Shown: positions 58,215-64,000 of the stretch, in pieces | Numbering within the stretch: position 1 is the first letter of the stretch | Layout: every line of letters begins with the position of its first letter | Origin: Burkholderiaceae bacterium | Lineage (GTDB): Bacteria; Pseudomonadota; Gammaproteobacteria; Burkholderiales; Burkholderiaceae_E | Reading direction: 5' to 3' | DNA: 64,000 nt | Assembly: GCA_023954015.1 (NCBI GenBank) | Contig: JAMLIS010000006.1 | Coordinates: 62,001 to 126,000 of the forward strand | Notes under the pieces: model-generated | What the model saw: only the letters and a program-made list of their open reading frames with translations | Told to the model about the DNA's origin: nothing | Databases searched by the model: none | Position numbers and translations under genes: made by a program

Positions 58215-59240
58215 TTACGCGGAAGACTCCGACGCGGCCGTCCGCGCGTCGGATCGGCGGATCGCGATGCACAGCGCAACCAGCAGCGCCACCGAAACGA
58301 GCAGGCCGGTGAGACTCGCGAGAAAATCGGCCGCAGGTTCGAGGCCGCCGCCTGCGAAATAGCCGAGCCCCAGATAGGCAGACGACCAGAGCAGGCGTCC
58401 GAGGACGGCGAACGCAACGAACGCTCCGAAGCGATAGCGGCTCACGCCGGCGATGAGATTGACGGCGGGGCTCAGCAGCGAGACGAGCGATCGGCTGAGA
58501 AGCACGCCGAACGCACCCCAACGCTCGAAGAGCCGTTCGGCGCGGGCGCGACGATCGGCCGTGAGCCCGAACCAGCGCCCCCTGCCTTCGATGAAACTTT
58601 CTCCCAGGATGCGTCCGAGGGCGTAGCCGCCGAGGTCGCCCGCCACCGATGCCGCGGTCGCGAGCACGGCGAGGACTTCCCAGCGCATCTGTCCCTGTGC
58701 GGCAAGCGAACCGGCCACGACCATCGACAGACCCGAAGGCAGCGGCACGCCGAGTGCACCGAGCATCAACGACAGCGCCAGCGCGGCATAGCCGTAGGCA
58801 AGAACGGCCGAAACGAAGGCGTCGCCCGCCGTCCCGAGCAGGTCTCCTTGCATGGCGCCGGACGAATCCAGCGGAAGCGAAGCGACTGCAGCGATGGCGA
58901 GTTGCACGCGCCGCACGTACTCCGGCGGCGAGACGCCGGCGCGCGTGGCAAGCACGAAGAGCGTCGTATCAGGATCGGTGTCCGGTGCCAGTCCCAGTTG
59001 TTCTCGCAGCGCCGCCGCGGGCGCCCGATACGCGGCGGCGACGTATCGAAGCGTCATCCACGGTCGAACACTGCTGGTCTGCGCGGCCCCGGCCTCGTAG
59101 GCCGAACGAAGCAGCGTGAAGGTCCCCCAGACGCGCATGCCGAGGACGACCGTGACGACGACGGCCAGCAAGACGAGAGCGACGAGCAGTCGTCGGACCC
59201 ACCGGTTTCGGACGCTGCCCGTGATCGACGCGGAAGGCAT
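58215..59240 (-). CDS. DedA/VTT-domain membrane protein
   Basis: A 341-residue protein with an N-terminal helix (RRLLVALVLLAVVVTVVLGM), a soluble part (about 45-130) and a DedA/SNARE-associated core: LGALGVPLPSGLSMVVAGSLAAQG, AASVAGDLGGYALGRILGESF, FGVLLSRSLVSLLSPAVNLIAGVSRYRF. DedA proteins are flippases or transporters for lipid carriers. The soluble N-terminal region is an addition to the usual ~200-residue DedA. Its ATG overlaps a TGA that ends a phaB-like remnant (TGATG). Confidence 0.85.
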   Translation of the reverse strand: MPSASITGSVRNRWVRRLLVALVLLAVVVTVVLGMRVWGTFTLLRSAYEAGAAQTSSVRPWMTLRYVAAAYRAPAAALREQLGLAPDTDPDTTLFVLATRAGVSPPEYVRRVQLAIAAVASLPLDSSGAMQGDLLGTAGDAFVSAVLAYGYAALALSLMLGALGVPLPSGLSMVVAGSLAAQGQMRWEVLAVLATAASVAGDLGGYALGRILGESFIEGRGRWFGLTADRRARAERLFERWGAFGVLLSRSLVSLLSPAVNLIAGVSRYRFGAFVAFAVLGRLLWSSAYLGLGYFAGGGLEPAADFLASLTGLLVSVALLVALCIAIRRSDARTAASESSA

Positions 59241-59247
59241 CACGACG

Positions 59248-59273
59248 TGTGCTGGCTGCCGTTCATCGAGACC
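59248..59273. repeat. Left copy of a 26-bp direct repeat (phaB 3' end) flanking vapBC
   Basis: Identical at 25 of 26 positions to 60055-60080, which is the 3' end of phaB. Read on the minus strand it encodes VSMNGSQHTS and a stop, against VSMNGGQHMA and a stop in PhaB. Similarity continues a few residues upstream (TG), so it is a remnant of a phaB-like gene end. Confidence 0.9.
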
Positions 59274-59348
59274 GTTCCGGTGTCGAGGGGCGATCCCGGC
59301 TGCACGGCGGATTGAGACCGCAGGCACGCAGGATCGCAGGGCACGTAG

Positions 59349-59377
59349 GGTATTACAATTGTGGACCCGGTAATACC
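59349..59377. promoter_or_regulatory. Inverted repeat operator for vapBC
   Basis: GGTATTAC (59349-59356) and GTAATACC (59370-59377) are perfect 8-bp arms with a 13-base spacer. The right arm ends directly before the vapB ribosome site AGGAG (59378-59382). A -10-like TACAAT overlaps the left arm. This is the expected place for autorepression by the VapBC complex. Confidence 0.82.
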
Positions 59378-59388
59378 AGGAGCATCGG

Positions 59389-59631
59389 ATGTCCACGACG
59401 ATGACGTCGAAGGGCCAGGTGACGATCCCGAAGCGGATCCGCGAAGCGCTGCGCATCGAGCCCGGCGACCGGATCGATTTCGACGTCGATTGCAAAGGAC
59501 GCGTGCTGATCCAGCCCGTTCGGCCAGCGGCCGATCGCAAAACTGCGGACCGCTTCGAAGCGGTACGCGGCAGAGCGAGCATTCGATGGCGTACCGAGGA
59601 TCTGATGCGCCTGCTGCGCGACGACGACTGA
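59389..59631 (+). CDS. vapB: VapB-type antitoxin, AbrB/SpoVT DNA-binding domain
   Basis: An 80-residue antitoxin. The N-terminal swapped-hairpin AbrB domain is TMTSKGQVTIPKRIREALRIEPGDRIDF, and the C-terminal part (RWRTEDLMRLLRDDD) would bind the toxin. AGGAG lies six bases before the ATG. The stop and the vapC start share one base (TGATG). Confidence 0.93.
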   Translation: MSTTMTSKGQVTIPKRIREALRIEPGDRIDFDVDCKGRVLIQPVRPAADRKTADRFEAVRGRASIRWRTEDLMRLLRDDD

Positions 59632-60032
59632 TGCTTCTCGTCGACACGAACGTCCTGATCGACGTCTTCGAGGACGATCCCGAATGGGCCGACTGGTCGA
59701 TCGCCCAGCTTCGAGCCCAGGCACAGATCCACGAACTGGCGATCAACGCAATCGTCTACGCCGAGCTGTCGGCGGCGTTCGAGCGCTTCGAAGAGCTCGA
59801 CCAGGTCGTATCGACGCTCGGCCTGGTGCTGCTGGAAATACCGAGGCCTGCCCTTTTCCTGGCCGGAAAGGCATTCGTGCGCTATCGCAAGGCAGGAGGC
59901 TCGAAGTCGAACGTGCTGCCCGACTTCCTGATCGGAGCGCACGCGGCCGTCGATGGGATGCCGCTGCTCACACGCGACGTTCGGCGCTACCGCAGCTGGT
60001 TCCCCGGCGTGACGCTGGTGGCGCCACGCTGA
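59631..60032 (+). CDS. vapC: VapC-type toxin, PIN-domain ribonuclease
   Basis: A 133-residue PIN-domain endoribonuclease. The acidic active-site residues are present: Asp5 (LLVDTNVLIDVF), Glu45 (VYAELSAAF), Asp98 (LPDFLIGAHA) and Asp116 (LLTRDVRRYRSWFPGV). The C-terminal TRDxxRYRxWFP motif is typical of VapC/FitB proteins. It converges with phaB, 14 bases away. All catalytic residues are kept, so the toxin looks functional. Confidence 0.93.
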   Translation: MLLVDTNVLIDVFEDDPEWADWSIAQLRAQAQIHELAINAIVYAELSAAFERFEELDQVVSTLGLVLLEIPRPALFLAGKAFVRYRKAGGSKSNVLPDFLIGAHAAVDGMPLLTRDVRRYRSWFPGVTLVAPR

Positions 60033-60046
60033 CGACGGCGCAGGCA

Positions 60047-60793
60047 TCAAGCCATGTGCTGGCCGCCGTTCATCGAGACCTTGCTCCCCGTCATGAAAGC
60101 CGCCGCGTCGCTGGCAATGAACGCGACCAGCGCGGCGACCTCGGCCGGCTTGCCGAGACGGCCGACCGGAATGGCATCGACGATGCGCTGACGCGTTTCA
60201 GCGGGAACGGCGGCGACCATCTCGGTGTCGAGATAACCCGGAGCGACGGTGTTCACCGTAACGCCCTTGCGGGCCGTTTCCTGCGCGAGCGCCATCGTGA
60301 AACCGTGCACGCCGGCCTTCGACGCCGAATAGTTCGTCTGCCCGAACTGCCCCTTGCTGCCGTTGATCGACGAGATGTTGACGATCCGGCCCCAGCCGCG
60401 TTGCAGCATCGCGTCGATGAACGGCTTGGTGACGTTGAACGTCGAATCGAGGTTCGTGCGCAATACCGCGTCCCAGCCGGCCTTCTCGAGCTTGCGAAGG
60501 GTCGCGTCGCGCGTGATGCCGGCGTTGTTGACGAGGATGTCGACCTGCCGGCCGTCGGCACGCACGTTGCGGGCCATCTGCTGCGCCGACTCGTAGTCGG
60601 ACACGTCGACGCCATAAGCGGCGAAGCTGTAGCCCTGGCGCGCCTGCGCTTCGATCCAGCCGGCGACCGTGCGGTTGCCCGGCGTGTGCGCGACGATCAC
60701 CGCGTGACCGGCGTCGTGCAGCGCACGGGCGATCGCTTCGCCCAGGCCACGGTTGCCGCCCGTCACCAGGGCGGTACGCTGTTGCTGAGTCAT
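60047..60793 (-). CDS. phaB: Acetoacetyl-CoA reductase (PhaB)
   Basis: An SDR-family NADPH-dependent reductase making (R)-3-hydroxybutyryl-CoA for polyhydroxybutyrate. Cofactor loop TGGNRGLGEAI (residues 11-21), NNAG at 89-92, catalytic Ser142, Tyr155 and Lys159 (SINGSKGQFGQTNYSASKAG), and the PhaB-type end MTGSKVSMNGGQHMA. The ATG at 60793 has AGGAG eight bases upstream. It follows phaC after 58 bases. Its last 26 bases or so are duplicated at 59248. Confidence 0.95.
   Translation of the reverse strand: MTQQQRTALVTGGNRGLGEAIARALHDAGHAVIVAHTPGNRTVAGWIEAQARQGYSFAAYGVDVSDYESAQQMARNVRADGRQVDILVNNAGITRDATLRKLEKAGWDAVLRTNLDSTFNVTKPFIDAMLQRGWGRIVNISSINGSKGQFGQTNYSASKAGVHGFTMALAQETARKGVTVNTVAPGYLDTEMVAAVPAETRQRIVDAIPVGRLGKPAEVAALVAFIASDAAAFMTGSKVSMNGGQHMA
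60055..60080. repeat. Right copy of the 26-bp direct repeat, within the 3' end of phaB
   Basis: Matches 59248-59273 at 25 of 26 positions in the same orientation; the two copies lie 807 bases apart and enclose vapBC with its operator. Confidence 0.9.
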
Positions 60794-60851
60794 CTGCTCG
60801 TGCTCCTTTTGCAATTTCGTCCGGTGCGCCGGGCGCGGCCGATTCGGTGAA

Positions 60852-62618
60852 TCACCGCTCGCGCACGTACGTTCCGGGCGCGTCGGCAATCGGCGCGTAG
60901 CCCGCCGTCGCTGCGCCGCCCCTCGAAGGCGCAGCCGCGCGTCCCGAAGAACGCCGCGCCAGCCATTCCTGCCAGCTCGGCCACCACGATCCCTGCTGCA
61001 CCGGCGTGTCGTCGCGCCAACGCTGCGGATCGACGTAGCGCGCGCCCGGCGCGCGCGTGGCGATCTGGAAGCTGCGCCGCGGGCGACCCGGTTCGCTCAC
61101 CACGCCCGCGTTGTGCCCGCCGCTGGTGAGCACGAAGCTCACTTCGGCGCCGCCGCACAACGAATGGATCTTGTAGACCGACGGCCACGGCGCGACGTGA
61201 TCGCGAACGGTGCCGACCGCGAACATCGGCGCGCGGAGGTCGCCCAACACCACCGGCCGGTCATCGACGCGATAGCGGCCTTCCGCCAGGTCGTTGCCGA
61301 GATACAGGCGCCGCAGATACTCGCTGTGCATGCGAAACGGCAGGCGCGTCGTGTCGACGTTCCAGGCCGTCAGGTCGAACAGCGCCTCGCGCTCTCCGAG
61401 CAGGTATTCGCGCATTCGCCGCGACCAGATCAGGTCGCGCGAGTTCAGCAACTGGAAGGCGCCGGCCATCTGCCAGCCGTCCAGGTAGCCCTTGTCGCGC
61501 ATGATCGATTCGAGCCACGCGAGCTGGCTTTCGTCGATGAACAGCGACAGTTCGCCCGGCTCGCGAAAGTCGACCTCCGCCGCCAGCAGCGTGATCCCGT
61601 GCAGTCGATCGTCGCCGTCGCGCGCCATCGCGGCCGCAGCGATCGAAAGCAGCGTGCCGCCCAGGCAGTATCCGACCGCATCGATCTTCTGCCGGGGGAC
61701 GATCGCGGCGACCGCGTCGAGTGCCGCCATGACGCCCAGGCGCCGGTAATCGTCCATCCCCAGGTCGCGGTCGTCCGGCCCCGGGTTCTTCCACGAAACC
61801 ATGAAGACCGTGTGGCCCTGCTCGACGAGGTACTTGACCATCGAGTTGTGCGGCGACAGGTCGAGGATGTAGTACTTCATGATCCACGACGGGACGATCA
61901 GGATCGGCTCGGCGTACACGTCGGGCGTGGCGGGCTCGTACTGGATCAGTTCGATCAGCCGGTTGCGATGCACGACCTTGCCCGGCGTCACCGCCACGTT
62001 CGTGCCGACCTCGAATGCCTCGGTCCCGGCGGGCGGCTGGTCGAGGATCTGGCGTTGCAGGTCGTCGGCGAAATTCAGCGCGCCCTGCCAGAGGTTCCTG
62101 CCGCCGGTGCGCGCGATCGCCTGCAACACTTCCGGGTTGGTCGGCACGAAATTGGCCGGCGACCACAGGTCGAGCCACTGGCGCCCGGCGAACGTCACCA
62201 GGCTCTCGTGATGCCGCGAGACGCCGCGCACGCCGGTCGTCGCGTTGTGCCACCACTGCTGCTGCAGCAGGAAACCCTGGTGGATCAGGTTGAAGGGCCA
62301 CTGCTGCCAGGCCGGGTCGGAGAAGCGCCGATCCTGCTCGAGCGGCTCGATGCAGTTCGGACAACGTGCGGTCGCCGTGGCGCCGAGCGCGTAGCGGGCG
62401 AAACGCCACTGCTTGTCGAGCGCCTTGTCGACCAGCCTGCGCCGCTTTCCCGGCGAGATCGCCAGATGCAGCGCCCAGTCCTGCCAGGCGAGCAGGCCCG
62501 ACACCGGCGACAGCCCGTGGGTCGCGCGCGCCAGCGCCGTGTGCGCCAGCGAGTCGAGCGTGTCGTGCAGGTTTCGCTCGGGCCTTTCGGGCGTATCGAT
62601 CGGGATCGAGTCGGTCAT
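60852..62618 (-). CDS. phaC: Class I poly(3-hydroxyalkanoate) synthase
   Basis: PhaC polymerises 3-hydroxyacyl-CoA on the surface of PHA granules. The 588-residue enzyme has the N-terminal PhaC domain, the lipase-like box VGYCLGG with the nucleophile Cys318, and the catalytic Asp and His regions in the C-terminal third (AVGTVRDHVAPW, TSGGHNAGVV). SD GGGGAAG precedes the ATG. No phaA or phaR is next to it in the window. Its upstream region carries the AGTAAT palindrome also seen before the TetR gene. Confidence 0.96.
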   Translation of the reverse strand: MTDSIPIDTPERPERNLHDTLDSLAHTALARATHGLSPVSGLLAWQDWALHLAISPGKRRRLVDKALDKQWRFARYALGATATARCPNCIEPLEQDRRFSDPAWQQWPFNLIHQGFLLQQQWWHNATTGVRGVSRHHESLVTFAGRQWLDLWSPANFVPTNPEVLQAIARTGGRNLWQGALNFADDLQRQILDQPPAGTEAFEVGTNVAVTPGKVVHRNRLIELIQYEPATPDVYAEPILIVPSWIMKYYILDLSPHNSMVKYLVEQGHTVFMVSWKNPGPDDRDLGMDDYRRLGVMAALDAVAAIVPRQKIDAVGYCLGGTLLSIAAAAMARDGDDRLHGITLLAAEVDFREPGELSLFIDESQLAWLESIMRDKGYLDGWQMAGAFQLLNSRDLIWSRRMREYLLGEREALFDLTAWNVDTTRLPFRMHSEYLRRLYLGNDLAEGRYRVDDRPVVLGDLRAPMFAVGTVRDHVAPWPSVYKIHSLCGGAEVSFVLTSGGHNAGVVSEPGRPRRSFQIATRAPGARYVDPQRWRDDTPVQQGSWWPSWQEWLARRSSGRAAAPSRGGAATAGYAPIADAPGTYVRER

Positions 62619-62673
62619 TTCTTCCCCATCCGGCTGCGGGTTCGTCGGGAGCGGCTACTGGGACCGCAATGCT

Positions 62674-62687
62674 AGTAATAAATTACT
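62674..62687. promoter_or_regulatory. Palindromic operator AGTAAT-AA-ATTACT upstream of phaC
   Basis: The same 6-bp arms as at 48938-48951, differing only in one of the two centre bases. It lies 56 bases upstream of the phaC ATG, in an AT-rich patch where a promoter is likely (minus-strand TTGGAA upstream and TAGCAT downstream of it). Confidence 0.75.
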
Positions 62688-62835
62688 CGCTTCCAACGAA
62701 ACAAGCAATCGATCGCTACAGCCATTGCTCGGCGTGCAATCGGCGTACCCCGTGCGGGAAGCGCGCGCCGACCGGCTTCGGCACGCAATTTGCTGCATAG
62801 TCCGTCTGTTGCGCATCCGATACGGGAGAGTCGTC

Positions 62836-63609
62836 ATGTCGAGAAAACCGAATCGGTGGCCGGCGCTGGCCGCGGGCCTGGCCGGCACCTTCGTTGCGCT
62901 GCTTGCCGTTGCCTGGCCGGCGTGGGCGGCCGAAACCGGCCGCGCCGACTCGGACAGCGGCCGCGCCGACTCGGTCCGCCAGCGATACGAGGCCGACCGT
63001 GCCGCCTGCCTGAGCGGCCGGACCGGCGAAGACCTGCAGAACTGCCTGCGCGAGGCCGGCGCCGCCGCGCAGGCGGCGCGCCGGGGCAAGCTGCTCGAGG
63101 GAGCCGACGAGAACTATCGCCAGAACGCCCTGGCGCGCTGCGCGCCGCTGCCGGCGGAGCAACGCGAAGCCTGCCGGATGCGGATCGAAGGCGCCGGCAC
63201 GGTGGTCGGCAGCGTGCAGGAGGGCGGTCTGTACCGCGAGTTGGTCATTCGGGAGCCGGCGTCGGCTTCGTCGCCGGCGGCCACGCCGCCCGCACCGGCT
63301 TCCCCGCCAGCGGCCACACCGGCTGCCCCGCCACCGGCCGCGCCGGCTGTTCCTGCGGCGGCTGCACCGCCCGCTGCGTCCACCGGCGCGGCTCCGAGCG
63401 GCCCCACCTTCACGCCCGTGCAGCCCATCGTTCCGGGTCGCGCCGTTGCGGTGACGCCGTCGGCAGCGAACCAGCCGCCGCCGGGCTCCCTGCAGATCAG
63501 CCCGCCGTCGACGCCGGTGATGCAGGCGCCGCCGCCTCCCGCGATCGCGCCGCAGCCCGCGCTCGTCGAGCCCGGCAACGCACCGCCCAGCGGAGCGCGA
63601 GCGCAGTGA
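62836..63609 (+). CDS. Secreted Pro/Ala-rich protein of unknown function
   Basis: A 257-residue protein with a signal peptide (WPALAAGLAGTFVALLAVAWPAWA, cleavage near residue 32). Residues 33-140 form a short ordered part with four Cys (ACLSG, NCLRE, RCAPL, ACRMR) and the end GTVVGSVQEGGLYRELVIRE. The rest is a Pro/Ala-rich tail with PAT/PPA repeats. A 16-bp direct repeat encodes the two GRADS copies just after the signal. The start follows GGGAGAG. Overlaps the next gene (GTGA). I do not recognise a named family. Confidence 0.75.
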   Translation: MSRKPNRWPALAAGLAGTFVALLAVAWPAWAAETGRADSDSGRADSVRQRYEADRAACLSGRTGEDLQNCLREAGAAAQAARRGKLLEGADENYRQNALARCAPLPAEQREACRMRIEGAGTVVGSVQEGGLYRELVIREPASASSPAATPPAPASPPAATPAAPPPAAPAVPAAAAPPAASTGAAPSGPTFTPVQPIVPGRAVAVTPSAANQPPPGSLQISPPSTPVMQAPPPPAIAPQPALVEPGNAPPSGARAQ

Positions 63610-64000
63610 AAGCGCCGATCGCTGCCTCGTTCGTCGCGGCCGCCCTGTGGATGGTGCCGGTCGCGCCCGTCGTTGCGCAGTCGACAGACTCCGTCCCGGG
63701 GCATCCGGTCGACCTGCGCCCGCGGCTGAATCTCGACGCTTCCGCGTGGCGCGACGTGGTCCAGGATCGAGTGGTGGCCACCGTGTACGCCGAGCAGGAA
63801 TCGCCCGAACCCGCCGCCGGGCAGGCGCAGGTAAGCCGGCTGCTCGCCCCGGTTCTCGCGCGCCTGCGCGACGATGCCGAGCTCGAGGTGCAGAGCGCCG
63901 GATATCGGACCGAGCCGGTATGGCAGAAGAGCCGCGTCGTCGGATGGCGAACGCGCGGCGCGCTGCAGATCACCGGCAAGCCGTCGGAGGCGTTCAATGC
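63606..64000 (+). CDS. SIMPL/DUF541 domain protein, N-terminal part (cut by window edge)
   Basis: Visible 131 residues starting at GTG 63606, with a signal peptide (SFVAAALWMVPVAPVVAQ) and the SIMPL (DUF541) pattern: VVQDRVVATVYAEQESPEPAAGQAQVSRLLAPVLARL in part and the NYRTEP-like stretch AGYRTEPVWQKSRVVGWRTRGALQITG. Such periplasmic proteins are linked to oxidative-stress defence (BP26/YggE). The 3' end lies outside the window. The start overlaps the previous stop by four bases. Confidence 0.82.
   Translation, partial: MKAPIAASFVAAALWMVPVAPVVAQSTDSVPGHPVDLRPRLNLDASAWRDVVQDRVVATVYAEQESPEPAAGQAQVSRLLAPVLARLRDDAELEVQSAGYRTEPVWQKSRVVGWRTRGALQITGKPSEAFN

Overview
The window is a contiguous piece of a GC-rich chromosome from a betaproteobacterium, most likely of the order Burkholderiales. 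This is inferred from gene order (bolA-murA-hisGDCBHAFIE-hinT-tatA, mlaFEDACB, kdsD-kdsC-lptCAB-rpoN-hpf-ptsN-hprK-rapZ, lolB-ispE-tRNA-Gln-prs-rplY-pth) and from protein sequence character. The genus cannot be told from the sequence alone. Genes are tightly packed and many neighbours share ATGA or GTGA stop/start overlaps, so translational coupling is common.

Layout. (a) 1-14,891, minus strand: one long run from mlaF to tatA. It encodes the Mla phospholipid-trafficking system, a YadGH-type ABC exporter, IbaG/BolA, MurA, the histidine genes, HinT and the start of TatA. HisD and HisC are encoded as one uninterrupted reading frame. (b) 14,976-23,686, plus strand: LPS export and Kdo genes (kdsD, kdsC, lptC, lptA, lptB), then rpoN, hpf, ptsN, hprK, rapZ and a stand-alone LON-domain protein. 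(c) 23,748-27,690, minus strand: mutY, a dynamin-like GTPase and mutM. (d) 27,768-35,145, plus strand: a TPR lipoprotein, lolB, ispE, tRNA-Gln(UUG), prs, rplY, an MFS transporter and pth. (e) 35,146-37,582: an accessory patch, less GC-rich by eye, with a porin-cytochrome fusion and a small secreted PEGA/SHOCT-like protein, followed by a gene-free stretch. (f) 37,583-40,466: a SET-domain protein, a 5'-nucleotidase and ychF.

(g) 40,585-48,796: a metal-resistance region. A CzcCBA-type RND operon with a DUF3240 gene faces a convergent operon of ECF sigma factor, zinc-finger anti-sigma factor, CnrX/Spy-like periplasmic sensor and another small exported protein. (h) 48,910-58,200: a TetR repressor heading a YbhGFSR-type ABC exporter with its own outer-membrane factor, then a DUF2892 protein, an LpxR-type lipid A deacylase and a TetR-like protein without its DNA-binding domain. 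(i) 58,215-62,687: a DedA protein, a vapBC toxin-antitoxin pair lying between a 26-bp direct repeat made from the 3' end of phaB, then phaB and phaC for polyhydroxybutyrate. (j) 62,836-64,000: a proline/alanine-rich secreted protein and the start of a SIMPL/DUF541 protein.

The most notable non-textbook signals are: the HisD-HisC fusion; the porin-cytochrome pair; the same 14-bp palindrome upstream of both the TetR gene and phaC; the phaB-derived direct repeats around vapBC; a 24-bp repeat expanded inside ispE; and a perfect hairpin whose loop is exactly the ispE stop codon, just before tRNA-Gln. No rRNA, CRISPR array, prophage or transposase gene was seen.
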